Shown here one piece after another: positions 16,027-26,972 of a stretch of 33,706 bases of DNA. The notes under the pieces were generated by a model that made no database searches, was not told the DNA's origin, and saw only the letters and a list, made by a program, of their open reading frames with translations. The position numbers were made by a program, and so were the translations under genes. Each line of letters opens with the position of its first letter. Within the stretch, counting starts at the first letter, position 1. Source of the DNA: Acetobacteraceae bacterium (GTDB lineage: Bacteria > Pseudomonadota > Alphaproteobacteria > Acetobacterales > Acetobacteraceae); NCBI GenBank assembly GCA_025352375.1, contig JANXTL010000002.1, positions 1 through 33,706 on the forward strand. The letters run 5' to 3'.

Positions 16027-17205
16027 ATGGCGGTGCTGCCGCTCGAGGGTGTCACCGTCCTCGAATTTTCCCATACCGTCATGGGGCCGTCCTGCGGCGT
16101 CGTGCTCGCTGACCTCGGCGCCGACGTCATCAAGATCGAGCCGGCGCCGAACGGCGACCACACCCGCGCATTGCGCGGCTTCGCCAGCGGCTTCTTCTGC
16201 TATTTCAATCGCAACAAGCGCGGTATTTGTCTGGACCTGAAGTCCGAGGCGGGACGGTCGGTCGCACTCGACATGGTGCGCACCGCCGACGTGTTGATCG
16301 AGAACTTCGGCCCCGGAACCATGGACAAGCTCGGTATGGGGTGGGACGCGGTGAGCGCGGTCAATCCGAAGCTAATCTACTGCGCGCTGAAGGGCTTCCT
16401 GCCCGGGCCTTACGAGCACCGGCCGGCGCTGGACGAGATCGTGCAGTATATGACGGGTCTGGCGTATATGACCGGCCCGCCCGGCCAACCGCTGCGCGCC
16501 GGCAGCTCGGTCGTGGACATCATGGGCGGGGTGATGGGGGTGATCGGCATCCTCGCCGCGCTGCGTCAACGCGACAAAGACGGGGAGGGGCGCAAGGTCA
16601 CCAGTTCTCTGTATGAGTCGTGCGCCTTCCTGGTGGCGCAGCACATGGCGGGGGAGGCCGCGACCGGCACCCCGTCGCCACCGATGCCCGCCCGCAGCGG
16701 TGCCTGGGGAATATATGAGACGTTTGCGACAAAGAACGGAGAAAAACTTTTCATCGGTATAACGTCCGACAACCATTGGCGCAGCTTCTGCAAGTACTTT
16801 GCGTGCGAGCATCTACTGACCGATCCCCGCTTCCTGACCAACCCGGAACGCGCCACCAACCGCGACCAACTGCGCACCTACGTGACTGAGATCGTGGCGC
16901 GCTACGATATCGCGACGCTGGAGCGCATCATGGACGAGATCGCCATCCCTTTTTCGCCCGTCCGGACGCCGTCCGATCTGTTCGACGACCCGCAGCTCAA
17001 CGCCCACGGCCGGATGATGAATGTGCGCATGCCCGACGGCAGCCACGCCAAGCTGCCGGGCACGCCCATCTGTTTCGGCGAGGAGGCGCCGAGCCTGCGC
17101 ATGCAGCCGCCTATGACGGGCGAGCACACCGACTCGATTCTGGCGGCGTTGGGCTATTCGCCAGAGAAAATCGCGGCGCTGCGCGTCGCCAAGTCGATCC
17201 GGTAA
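16027..17205 (+). CDS. CaiB/BaiF-type (family III) CoA-transferase
   Basis: A 392-residue enzyme of the formyl-CoA transferase type. It opens with LEGVTVLEFSHTVMGPSCGVVLADLGADVIKIE, has YFNRNKRGICLDLKSEAGR and VDVLIENFGPG-like text, and contains the catalytic Asp in SSVVDIMGGVMGV. It transfers CoA between carboxylic acids via an aspartyl-CoA intermediate in the cytoplasm; the acid is not predictable. AAGGAG lies six bases before the ATG. The EamA transporter gene begins immediately after its stop, so transport and activation of one substrate is plausible. Confidence 0.9.
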   Translation: MAVLPLEGVTVLEFSHTVMGPSCGVVLADLGADVIKIEPAPNGDHTRALRGFASGFFCYFNRNKRGICLDLKSEAGRSVALDMVRTADVLIENFGPGTMDKLGMGWDAVSAVNPKLIYCALKGFLPGPYEHRPALDEIVQYMTGLAYMTGPPGQPLRAGSSVVDIMGGVMGVIGILAALRQRDKDGEGRKVTSSLYESCAFLVAQHMAGEAATGTPSPPMPARSGAWGIYETFATKNGEKLFIGITSDNHWRSFCKYFACEHLLTDPRFLTNPERATNRDQLRTYVTEIVARYDIATLERIMDEIAIPFSPVRTPSDLFDDPQLNAHGRMMNVRMPDGSHAKLPGTPICFGEEAPSLRMQPPMTGEHTDSILAALGYSPEKIAALRVAKSIR

Positions 17206-18111
17206 ATGCCGATCTGGATCCCGATCGCGGTCACCGCCGCGCTGTTCCAGTGCTGGCGGACCGCGTTGCAGCAGAAGTTGCGGCATCTGCTGTCGGTGAA
17301 CGGCGCTGGCTTCGTGCGATTCCTGTATGGTGCGCCCACGGCCAGCCTGTTGCTGATCCTGTCGCTTCAGGTCACCGGGGCGCCATTGCCCGAGGCCAAC
17401 TGGCGATTTGTCGCTTTCTGCGCGGCTGGTGGGGTGGCGCAAATCCTGGCGACCAACCTGCTGATCATGGCCTTCGGCTATCGCAATTTCGCCGTCGGCA
17501 CCGCCTACGGCAAGACCGAGACGGTGCAAAGCGCCGTGATCGCGTTCATTTTCCTGCACGAAGTCCTCAGCGGCCTCGCCTGGGTCGGCATCGGCATCGG
17601 GCTGGGTGGGGTGATGACGCTGTCGCTGGCCGGGCGCGGTTTCAAGCCGCGCGACCTGCTGATGGCCTCGGTGCAGCCGGCGGCGCTCTGCGGGCTGGGG
17701 GCGGGGTTCATTTTCGCCTTCAATATCATCTTCATCAAAATGGCATTTTACGCGCTGCCCGGCCCGAGTCTGTTGGTGCGCACCATGTTCGGACTGGTGA
17801 TTACCAACACCCTGCAAATCCTCATGCAGGGGACTTTCCTGTTGCTGCGGGAACCTGGGCAGCTCGCGAAGGCGTTTAGCACCTGGCGGACATCGATGTG
17901 GGCGGGAACGCTGTCGGCATGCGGATCGGCGTGCTGGGCGACGGGGTTCGCGTTGACGGATGTGGCGTTGGTAAGGTCCGTTGGGCAGGTGGAGCTGGTG
18001 TTCACCCTGCTATTCAGCCGGTTCTATCTGAAAGAAACGTTGAAACGGTCGGATGTCATGGGGCTTGTTATGGTTGTCGCCGGCGTGTTACTCATCGTCT
18101 TACGGCATTGA
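17206..18111 (+). CDS. EamA/DMT-superfamily transporter
   Basis: A 301-residue inner-membrane protein with about ten hydrophobic segments in two repeated EamA halves. The first half includes RFLYGAPTASLLLIL, ATNLLIMAFGYRNFAVGTAY and KTETVQSAVIAFIFLHE. The second has CGLGAGFIFAFNIIFIKMAF, FALTDVALVRSVGQVELVFT and a final MGLVMVVAGVLLIVL. These drug/metabolite exporters and permeases move small organic molecules. The ATG directly follows the TAA of the CoA-transferase gene, indicating one operon. Substrate unknown. Confidence 0.85.
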   Translation: MPIWIPIAVTAALFQCWRTALQQKLRHLLSVNGAGFVRFLYGAPTASLLLILSLQVTGAPLPEANWRFVAFCAAGGVAQILATNLLIMAFGYRNFAVGTAYGKTETVQSAVIAFIFLHEVLSGLAWVGIGIGLGGVMTLSLAGRGFKPRDLLMASVQPAALCGLGAGFIFAFNIIFIKMAFYALPGPSLLVRTMFGLVITNTLQILMQGTFLLLREPGQLAKAFSTWRTSMWAGTLSACGSACWATGFALTDVALVRSVGQVELVFTLLFSRFYLKETLKRSDVMGLVMVVAGVLLIVLRH

Positions 18112-18218
18112 TTTAAGATATTTTTTCATTAAGACATCAATCTGAGGTTGTGTTTCGAACGGGTGCTTCCCGAAAAATACCGGCTGACGTTTGGTTTTCC
18201 GACCGCTCCATAAGGGGA

Positions 18219-18247
18219 TTGCCTAATCTCTGGGAACAGGATATTTT
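18219..18247 (+). promoter_or_regulatory. possible promoter of the haloperoxidase-like gene
   Basis: TTGCCT (18219-18224), a 17-bp spacer and TATTTT (18242-18247) lie about 45 bp before the preferred start, in an unusually AT-rich intergenic stretch. Based only on similarity to the sigma-70 consensus. Confidence 0.3.
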
Positions 18248-18292
18248 TTGAAGCAATCGTTAAATGCCGTGCTACGTTTAAGGTTTAAGGTC

Positions 18293-20047
18293 ATGCGCGC
18301 CATTGGAAACTGTCTCGGAATGGGCCATTCAGGAAGGTCTCTTCGGAAAGCGCTGCTGCTGGCCGCTGTGCCGGCCGGCTTGTTCGCCTTCGGCGGCGAG
18401 AGCCGCGCGGATGTGATCGCCGACGTCAATGCCGATCTTCTGAATATTATTCAGTACACCTCGCCCGCGCTCATCGACGGGCCGCCGAACGTGGCGCGTG
18501 AAATCGCCATGGTGAACGGCGCCATGTACGACGCCGTGAACGCAGCGTCCGGCGGCACCGGATCGACCGGGTCGCTCTATTATCAGGGGGGGCCGGTTTC
18601 GAACGCCTCGGCGACCACGGCCGCGCTTTCGGCGGCCTATTCGGTGATGAACAACCTGTATGGCACTTCGTCCATCTTTAGAACCATGCAGGGCAACACC
18701 ATTTCGTACAATGGCAACACGCTGCAGGTGGCGCCGAGCGCCGCGCAGTATGCCGGGATCACCGCTCAGCTGAACGCGTTGTCCACCGCGCTCTCGAATT
18801 CCATCGCCTTGGACAACAGCGCCGTCTCCGGCAGCGGCACGAACGGAAGCGCTCTTGGCGCCGCGGCGGCAACTGCGATGATCAACGGCCGCGCCGGCGA
18901 TGGCGGCACCGCCGCGATGTTGTCCACGCTGACCGCGCCGTATGTGCCGGTCACCACGGCCGGTGTTTACGCCACCCCCGAAGGCCGGCCGCCGCTGGAG
19001 CCGACTGCTGGCACCGTGACGCCGTTCGTGATCGATACCACGGCACAGAATAGCGTCGCGGCGACAGTGCCGGTGCCGCCCCCGGTCGCCTCGGCAGCGT
19101 ACGCGGCTCAGGTCCTGCAGACTGGTTGCCAGGGCTCGTCGGGCGCGCTGACCGCCAACATGATCACCGCCTGTCAAACCGCCGGCTGGGCGCCGCAGAC
19201 CGCCGCGCAGGCGCAGGCGGCGCTTTACTGGAACGATCCGGGCGGCACCTACCAGCCGCCGGGGCACTGGCTGCAAATCGCCGACTCCGCAGCGCAGTCG
19301 ACCAATCTGAGCCTGCTGCGGCACGCACAGGAAGACGCCCTGCTTGGCGCCGCCATGTCCGACGCCGGTGCGGTGGCGTGGCAGGTCAAGTTCGCCGACA
19401 ACCGGTGGCGTCCGATCACGGCCATCCAGAATTGCGCGACCTGGAATTCCCCGATCTATCCGTCGGGCGCGTGCGATCCCCTCTGGAACTCGCTGATCGC
19501 GACGCCGCCGCATCCGGATTACCTGGCGGGGCATCCGGCGTTCAGCGGTGCCGCCGCGACCGTGCTGGATAATTTCTTCCAGGCCGACAATATTGCGTTC
19601 ACCTCGGCTTCGCAGGTCTATTGCAACGCCGGGACCACGAACCGCGACGGTCTGGGCAACATCGTGTCATGCACGCTGAATGCCACGACTTATTCCGCCA
19701 ATAACCCCGCCGACTGTAACAACGCCGGCTCCCAGGCACCGCTGAACGCCGATTTCACCGTCAACACGAGCTACAATCGTAGCCCGCTGATTTGCCCGAT
19801 TACCATCGCGTTCGCCGGCTTCCAGGCGGCGTCCAGCGGCGATCTGGGATCGACGTTCAGCCGGGTGGTCGGCGGGATTCATACATCGCAGGCCGTGACG
19901 GGTGCGCTCGCGATGGGCAACGCGATCGGGCAAGCAGTGTCCAACGAAGGCAATGTCCCCGAACCCGGCACGCTGGCCGTGCTCGCGGTCGCGCTCGCCG
20001 GCGTCGTCGTGTCGCGCCGCCGCGGCGTGCTGGGCATGGTGCGTTAG
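18293..20047 (+). CDS. vanadium-dependent haloperoxidase-like (PAP2) protein with PEP-CTERM anchor
   Basis: A 584-residue exported protein. I chose ATG 18293 over a TTG at 18248 because AAGG precedes it and the signal peptide then starts normally (KALLLAAVPAGLFAFGGESRA). The vanadate/phosphate pocket is visible: Lys366 and Arg373-Pro374 (K-x6-RP), His414 in AGHPAFSGA, and Arg524/His530 in SRVVGGIH. These match the Lys, Arg, His, Arg, His set of vanadium chloroperoxidase with the same Lys-Arg and Arg-His spacing. The protein ends with VPEPGTLAVLAVALAGVVVS and Arg-rich residues, a PEP-CTERM sorting signal handled by exosortase. It may halogenate or act as a phosphatase at the cell surface. No exosortase gene is in the window. 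Confidence 0.87.
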   Translation: MRAIGNCLGMGHSGRSLRKALLLAAVPAGLFAFGGESRADVIADVNADLLNIIQYTSPALIDGPPNVAREIAMVNGAMYDAVNAASGGTGSTGSLYYQGGPVSNASATTAALSAAYSVMNNLYGTSSIFRTMQGNTISYNGNTLQVAPSAAQYAGITAQLNALSTALSNSIALDNSAVSGSGTNGSALGAAAATAMINGRAGDGGTAAMLSTLTAPYVPVTTAGVYATPEGRPPLEPTAGTVTPFVIDTTAQNSVAATVPVPPPVASAAYAAQVLQTGCQGSSGALTANMITACQTAGWAPQTAAQAQAALYWNDPGGTYQPPGHWLQIADSAAQSTNLSLLRHAQEDALLGAAMSDAGAVAWQVKFADNRWRPITAIQNCATWNSPIYPSGACDPLWNSLIATPPHPDYLAGHPAFSGAAATVLDNFFQADNIAFTSASQVYCNAGTTNRDGLGNIVSCTLNATTYSANNPADCNNAGSQAPLNADFTVNTSYNRSPLICPITIAFAGFQAASSGDLGSTFSRVVGGIHTSQAVTGALAMGNAIGQAVSNEGNVPEPGTLAVLAVALAGVVVSRRRGVLGMVR

Positions 20048-20167
20048 GATCGCGGTGCGACTCGTTCGGGCACGGCGCGACGTTAGGTATGGACGGTATT
20101 CCCTCAGCGGGTACACTGTTCATGCGGGTCAAGCTGGCCGCCCGGCCGGCAGCAGGGGAAACACCGA

Positions 20168-22605
<2,438 letters not shown>

Positions 22606-22609
<4 letters not shown>

Positions 22610-22724
22610 TCCACGATCGTTTGAGGCTGCACGCGATCTCGGCGTGGGATCGCACTTTAAGCCTTTGTTCGAGAGGGTCATTCACGCCCGAGGTTGAAGT
22701 CAACCTCAAGCGACCACGCTCTAA
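22606..22724 (+). repeat. 119-bp CTAG-ended MITE-like element, copy 1
   Basis: This stretch matches the reverse complement of 24998-25116 over 119 bases with no gaps and about 15 mismatches. The ends are CTAG and CTAA, followed inward by imperfect terminal inverted repeats (clearer in copy 2). Inside is a hairpin GAGGTTGA-AG-TCAACCTC (22690-22707). The left CTAG provides the histidine-kinase stop and the right CTAA provides the convergent MFS stop. No coding capacity. Confidence 0.8.
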
Positions 22725-23941
22725 CCCATTGCCGGGCGAAGCAACAGGCTACGAGTCCGGATCACCATCGGCAGGATCACCACCACATTCATCAGATTGA
22801 ATGCGACTCCAACCGCGAAGGCCGGGGTGTAGAAGCCGAAGAAATCGTACAGGGCGCCTGCCGCCCAGCCGCCGCCCGCCATGCCCAGCAGGCCGGCAAA
22901 CAGCACGGTGGGCACGCGCCAACTGGCCTCCGCTGCCGGGTACAGCGCCCGCACCGCCAGCACATAGGCCGGGATCAGCCCGGCGTATCCCAGCCCGAAC
23001 GCGGCCGACACGGCGAACAGCCCAGCCTCGTTGCTGGTAATCAGGAAGCCCGACATCGCGACTGCCTGCGCGATGGAGCCGCATAGCACCGTCTGCAATC
23101 CCCCGATCTTGTCCGATAGCCAACCCCAGAACTGGCGGGCCAGGAACGCGGACCCCAGCAGCACCGACAGCATGGCCGCGCCGTGGCCGGGACTGATGCC
23201 GAGGTCCCCGCAAAGCGCCACGACATGTCCCATCGGCATGGACATGGTCATGCAGCAACAGAAGATGGCGGCGGACAGCGCGACCATGGCCCATTCCGGG
23301 TGCATGCCGGCAACCCGCGTGCCGCTGGCGGGTCCATGATGGACGGTGCCGTGCGATGGGGCGACCGGCGGCGGGCGCAGGAAGATCAGCGCCAACGGGG
23401 CCACCACCACGGCCACCACCGCCCCGAATAGCACCATGCAGCGGCGCCAGCCGATGGTCTCCACCCCGAGTTGGAAGATCGCTGGCCATATAATCCCGGC
23501 GACGTATTGGCCGGAGGAGATCAGTGCGACAGCCGTCCCGCGCCGCTTGTCGAACCACCGGCTGACATAGGTCATGATGGGGGAAAACATGCAGGACGTC
23601 CCGAACAGCCCCATGAGCACGCCATAGCCCACGTAAAGCTCGGTTACCCCGCCGGACGACGCCAGCCACATCCCGGCGCCGATCATGATCGCGCCGAAGG
23701 TGACGACGATGCGGATGCCGATCTTTTCCGACAGCCAGCCCATGAAGATGCCGCCAACGCCCGCGCCGATGAACGACAACGACGTCGCCAGCGTCGGCAC
23801 CGACCTTGGCGCACCCAACTCGGCGGCGATGGGCTTCAGCGCCACCGCCGCGAGCAGCGGCCCGCCATACGCCACCGCCAGGATCGCCAGCGCGACGATC
23901 GCGATGACCCAGGAGGCGCGGCTTTCGACGCTGTCGTTCAC
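22721..23941 (-). CDS. MFS transporter
   Basis: A 406-residue major-facilitator protein with about 12 membrane segments. It begins with a GTG that overlaps the hydrolase stop (GTGA), then WVIAIVALAILAVAYGGPLL. The loop 2-3 motif is GWLSEKIGIR, and the second half repeats it as GWLSDKIGG. VSRWFDKRRGTAVALISSGQYVAG is typical of the oxalate/formate-antiporter-like monocarboxylate group. It shares an operon with 3-hydroxyisobutyryl-CoA hydrolase, so a carboxylic acid of branched-chain amino-acid breakdown is a possible cargo. The stop codon lies in the end of the dispersed repeat. Confidence 0.88.
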   Translation of the reverse strand: MNDSVESRASWVIAIVALAILAVAYGGPLLAAVALKPIAAELGAPRSVPTLATSLSFIGAGVGGIFMGWLSEKIGIRIVVTFGAIMIGAGMWLASSGGVTELYVGYGVLMGLFGTSCMFSPIMTYVSRWFDKRRGTAVALISSGQYVAGIIWPAIFQLGVETIGWRRCMVLFGAVVAVVVAPLALIFLRPPPVAPSHGTVHHGPASGTRVAGMHPEWAMVALSAAIFCCCMTMSMPMGHVVALCGDLGISPGHGAAMLSVLLGSAFLARQFWGWLSDKIGGLQTVLCGSIAQAVAMSGFLITSNEAGLFAVSAAFGLGYAGLIPAYVLAVRALYPAAEASWRVPTVLFAGLLGMAGGGWAAGALYDFFGFYTPAFAVGVAFNLMNVVVILPMVIRTRSLLLRPAMG

Positions 23942-24945
23942 GTAAACATGGCCGCGACGACGGCGGGATCGACGTCTTCCAACCGAGCGGGCTGCCACTT
24001 GGGGGTGCGGTCCTTGTCGACGACCATGGCGCGCACGCCCTCGGCGAAATCGGGATAGGCCATGGTGGTCTTGGTCAGGGCAAACTCGGCGTCCAGCGCA
24101 TCCGATAACGTCAGGTTGCCGCCGCGCCGCAGGGCCTCCAGCGTGAAGCACAACGCGGTGGGGGACACCGCGCGCAATGCCTTCAGCGCGGTCTTGGCCC
24201 AGTCGGACCCGTCGGCTTCCAGACGCGCCACGACCCCCGCCATCGTGTCGGCGCCGAAGCAATAGTCGATGGTGTTTTTATGCGCGGCCAGGGAGAACGC
24301 CGGCAGCGGTTGCGTAAAGCGGGCAAGCGCGGACAGGCCGTCTTCCGCCAGCGCCTGGGACAGCGCGGGCAACGCGGCGCGGGGCACGAAATGGGTGCCG
24401 AATCCGGCATGCACCGAATCGGTGCCCTTGATGCGCAGGCCGGTCAGGCCGAGGTAGATGCCCAGATTGCCGGGCAGGCGTGGCAATAGGTATGTCCCGC
24501 CGATGTCGGGGAAGAAGCCGATGATGGTCTCGGGCATGCCGAAATCGGCGTGTTCCGTCGCCACCCGGTACGACCCATGCACCGCCATGCCGATGCCGCC
24601 GCCCATACAGATGCCGTCGATCAGGGCGATGTAAGGTTTCGGGTAGTTGGCGATCAGCAGGTTGAGCTCGTACTCCAGCGTGAAGAAGGCGTCCGCCAGA
24701 TAGCGGTTGCCGCCGGTCTGCCATTCCCGCAGCGCGCGCACATCGCCCCCGGCGCAAAACGCTCGGTCCCCCGCGCCCTCGATCGTCACCGCGTGGACGA
24801 GGGGGTCGTTGGCCCATTCCTTCAGCACCCGCAGGCTGCCCTGGATCATGTCGAGGTCGAGCGCGTTCAGCGCCCGCGGCCGGTTCATCAGAATGCGGCC
24901 GATGCGGCCGTCTTTGCGGGTGATCAGGGTGGCGTCGTCGGTCAT
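23938..24945 (-). CDS. 3-hydroxyisobutyryl-CoA hydrolase / enoyl-CoA hydratase-isomerase family
   Basis: A 335-residue crotonase-fold protein with the long C-terminal part typical of 3-hydroxyisobutyryl-CoA hydrolase rather than of a 260-residue hydratase. Visible landmarks are GRILMNRPRALNALDLDM, GAGDRAFCAGGDVRAL (oxyanion hole), IDGICMGGGIGMAVHGSYRV, and FGMPETIIGFFPDIGGTY with the catalytic Glu and Asp. The enzyme hydrolyses 3-hydroxyisobutyryl-CoA in valine degradation. The start at 24945 is preceded by CAGGAG. Translational coupling (GTGA) links it to the MFS transporter gene. Confidence 0.9.
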   Translation of the reverse strand: MTDDATLITRKDGRIGRILMNRPRALNALDLDMIQGSLRVLKEWANDPLVHAVTIEGAGDRAFCAGGDVRALREWQTGGNRYLADAFFTLEYELNLLIANYPKPYIALIDGICMGGGIGMAVHGSYRVATEHADFGMPETIIGFFPDIGGTYLLPRLPGNLGIYLGLTGLRIKGTDSVHAGFGTHFVPRAALPALSQALAEDGLSALARFTQPLPAFSLAAHKNTIDYCFGADTMAGVVARLEADGSDWAKTALKALRAVSPTALCFTLEALRRGGNLTLSDALDAEFALTKTTMAYPDFAEGVRAMVVDKDRTPKWQPARLEDVDPAVVAAMFT

Positions 24946-24997
24946 GCGGTTGGTCTCCTGGATTGAGGAACCGTCTAGCAAGGCAGGGTTTTGGGGG

Positions 24998-25116
24998 CTA
25001 GAGCGTGATCGCCTGAGGTTGACTTCAACCTCGGGCGTGAATCACCCTCTCAAACAAAGGCTTAGACCATGATCCAACGCCGAGATCGCGTGCAACCTCA
25101 AAAGATCATGGTCTAG
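24998..25116 (-). repeat. 119-bp CTAG-ended MITE-like element, copy 2 (inverted)
   Basis: Inverted partner of 22606-22724, the same length. Both ends are CTAG, followed inward by matching ends: CTAGACCATGATC and CTAGAGCGTGATC read from each side, with two mismatches. It also holds a 12-bp inverted repeat TAGACCATGATC / GATCATGGTCTA and the GAGGTTGA/TCAACCTC hairpin. The CTAG at 25113-25116 supplies the stop of the DUF4286-like gene. Confidence 0.8.
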
Positions 25117-25433
25117 AGCGCCGCCACGACCTGGGTACGGGCTCGGATGTACGGCGTGAACTGGTACCAGCCGCGCATAGCCTGGAACTCCGGTGTGTTT
25201 ACCACGTCGGGGCCGGCGATTTCGTAGATCGCGGTGTAGATGCGGGCCGCGTTCGTGGTGCGGTCGCCGCGCCAGGTGGTGCCGACCGATCCGGTGGAAA
25301 CGTAACGTTTGCCGCTGAGCACGCCAGGGCAAGCCAGCGCATCGGGGAGGTGCACGGTATCGTACCAGAGGTTCCACTCGGCCTCGACCGACGGATCGAT
25401 TTCGGCGGTGACGATCAGCAGGTGTTTGGCCAT
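25113..25433 (-). CDS. DUF4286-like small protein (dimeric alpha-beta barrel)
   Basis: A 106-residue protein: LLIVTAEIDPSVEAEWNLWYDTVHLPDALACPG at the N-terminus, LSGKRYVS, IYTAIYEIAGPDVVNTPEF and a C-terminal YIRARTQVV. This pattern (xxxVxVDPxxExExNxWYDxxHLP) is that of DUF4286 and EthD-like ferredoxin-fold proteins, which often act as small oxygenases or stress proteins; no reaction is assigned. AAGGA lies before the ATG. The TAG stop coincides with the terminal CTAG of the dispersed repeat. Confidence 0.75.
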   Translation of the reverse strand: MAKHLLIVTAEIDPSVEAEWNLWYDTVHLPDALACPGVLSGKRYVSTGSVGTTWRGDRTTNAARIYTAIYEIAGPDVVNTPEFQAMRGWYQFTPYIRARTQVVAAL

Positions 25434-25443
25434 GGGTCAGTCC

Positions 25444-25593
25444 TTATGCGGGGCGCAACGCGTCCAGGTATTCCGCCAGTGTGGCGTCCAGGCGCGCGTG
25501 CGGCAAGCTTTGGAACGGCAGGAGGTCGTCGGTCAACGAGGCATGCTCCAGCGCGCCGAGATAGGCTGTACGGTCCTCCGGTCGGAACGCCAC
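25444..25593 (-). pseudogene. C-terminal remnant of a Fic-family gene
   Basis: Read on the minus strand, 49 codons are open between an upstream TGA (25594-25596) and TAA (25444-25446). They encode FRPEDRTAYLGALEHASLT, then LLPFQSLPHARLDATLAEYL. This looks like the C-terminal helices that follow the catalytic Fic motif in Fic/DOC proteins. The HPFxxGNGR motif itself and the rest of the gene are absent. The neighbouring 25594-25718 holds no recognisable coding sequence, so this appears to be a deletion scar. Confidence 0.5.
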
Positions 25594-25718
25594 TCAAAAA
25601 GCCTTTTTTCCCTGTGGCCTCGGTGGCCCGCTTCGCTGCCCCCGTGTTGAAAATGCCGACCCCGCGAATCGAACAGGCGTCGGAAGCGAGCCGCCGGTCC
25701 CCCCCCAGGAGGGGCACG

Positions 25719-26972
25719 CTAAACCCGCCGAATCATAACGATCCGGTTCGTATTCGTCCCCTTCGCGTTATTCCCCACCCCCCAGCAATTCGCCGTCTTG
25801 GTAAACGCCTGCTGGTTCACCATCACGCCGAGAACCTGGAACGAAAGACCTTCGATAGCAGCGACAACATTGCGCTCCAGCAGAATTTTTCCCCCGCGCA
25901 CCTCCCCGACCTCGAACCCGATGAACCCGCCGGGCCGCACGACGCGGGCGAACTCCTCGAAACAGCCCCGCACAAACCGTTCCCAGGCCGGGATGCCGCC
26001 ATGGCGGGCGATGCGCACTGTCGCCGGATCGATCCCGGCGAACCAGCAGCGGAGCCAGTTGTCGCCCTCGTAGTCCACGATATCCAGGAACGGAGGGGAC
26101 GTGACCAGCAGATCGACCGAAGCGTCAGCCAGCAGTGGTGTGGATGAAGCCGCCCCTGTCATCAGTAACGCGGGCGGATGTGCCGGTGGCATCCCATCCG
26201 ACAACAGCGATTTCGACTTCTTCAGGATGATCCCGGCAACATCCCGCGGCGGCGGCACCTGGTCGCGCGCCGCGTTGATCTTCCGCTGCGAAACGACCGA
26301 CGCCGCCTGATTGGGCGGCAGCGTATACACCGAGAAAAACCCAGGCGAGTGCCCGGTCAGGCGGTTCAGCGCCACCATCCGGATCCACGCATCGACCGGG
26401 TCCACTTCGCGCCCCAGCAACCAGGTCCGCAATCCCCGCAAGCGCCGCAGTGTGTCAGGATGGTAGAACACTGACAGCTCAGGCTCATTGGCATCGGGTG
26501 TATCCATCGGCGGTATGGACTCCAACCGGTCCCGCAATGCCGCCAGACCCGGCGGCGCCAAGCGGGGTCCCACCAGCATCGCCGTTAACGGGTTGATGTC
26601 GTTCGCCGCCGCCCGCCGCCCCATCAGCGCGGCTTGTAGCGCGGTGGTGCCGCGCCCGGAAAACGGGTCGTACACCGTGTCCCCTGGCGCGCTGAGCCGC
26701 TCGATCAGGAATTCAGGCAGTTGTGCCTTAAAGCACGCTCGGTAGCTGACCTCATGCAGGCTGTGGCTACGGCGTTGGCCGGATGTCCAGTATTCGTTCA
26801 CGAAATAACGCAGGCCCTGGTCTTCGAATTCGACCGTCGCCGCACCGAAGCCGGTGAACTGACGGAGGTCTTCGATAAAGCTCGCGGGGGATTTGGGAAC
26901 CAGGGTGTCGTTGCGCCCTCTCCCGCCAACCCCCTCCCTCAGGGGGAGACGGAGCGATTTCGTTCCGCTCAC
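25719..26972 (-). CDS. site-specific DNA methyltransferase (amino-MTase)
   Basis: A 417-residue S-adenosylmethionine-dependent DNA methyltransferase. The SAM motif DPFSGRGTT is at 102-110, AANDINPL follows, and the catalytic motif TSPPF is at 291-295. The FxGxG-like VVRPGGFIGFEVG comes after it, a beta-type order giving N4-cytosine or N6-adenine methylation. The GTG start overlaps the stop of the upstream hydrolase gene (GTGA). The first 25 residues (SLRLPLREGVGGRGR) are encoded by a REP-like repeat and are probably a non-conserved extension. No restriction endonuclease gene is adjacent, so it may be a solitary methylase. Confidence 0.88.
   Translation of the reverse strand: MSGTKSLRLPLREGVGGRGRNDTLVPKSPASFIEDLRQFTGFGAATVEFEDQGLRYFVNEYWTSGQRRSHSLHEVSYRACFKAQLPEFLIERLSAPGDTVYDPFSGRGTTALQAALMGRRAAANDINPLTAMLVGPRLAPPGLAALRDRLESIPPMDTPDANEPELSVFYHPDTLRRLRGLRTWLLGREVDPVDAWIRMVALNRLTGHSPGFFSVYTLPPNQAASVVSQRKINAARDQVPPPRDVAGIILKKSKSLLSDGMPPAHPPALLMTGAASSTPLLADASVDLLVTSPPFLDIVDYEGDNWLRCWFAGIDPATVRIARHGGIPAWERFVRGCFEEFARVVRPGGFIGFEVGEVRGGKILLERNVVAAIEGLSFQVLGVMVNQQAFTKTANCWGVGNNAKGTNTNRIVMIRRV
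26915..26953 (-). repeat. REP-like sequence at the 5' end of the methyltransferase gene
   Basis: GCCCTCTCCCGCCAACCCCC followed by TCCCTCAGGGGGAGACGGAG contains the CCCTCTCCCGCC and CTCCC-TCAGG-GGGAG elements of common proteobacterial intergenic repeats. It is translated as LRLPLREGVGGRGR in the methyltransferase. Confidence 0.5.

Noticed and set aside
18329-19534. Minus-strand open frame opposite the haloperoxidase-like gene
   Set aside because: Arg/His/Gly-rich shadow with no recognisable domain; the plus-strand protein has signal, active-site and sorting motifs.
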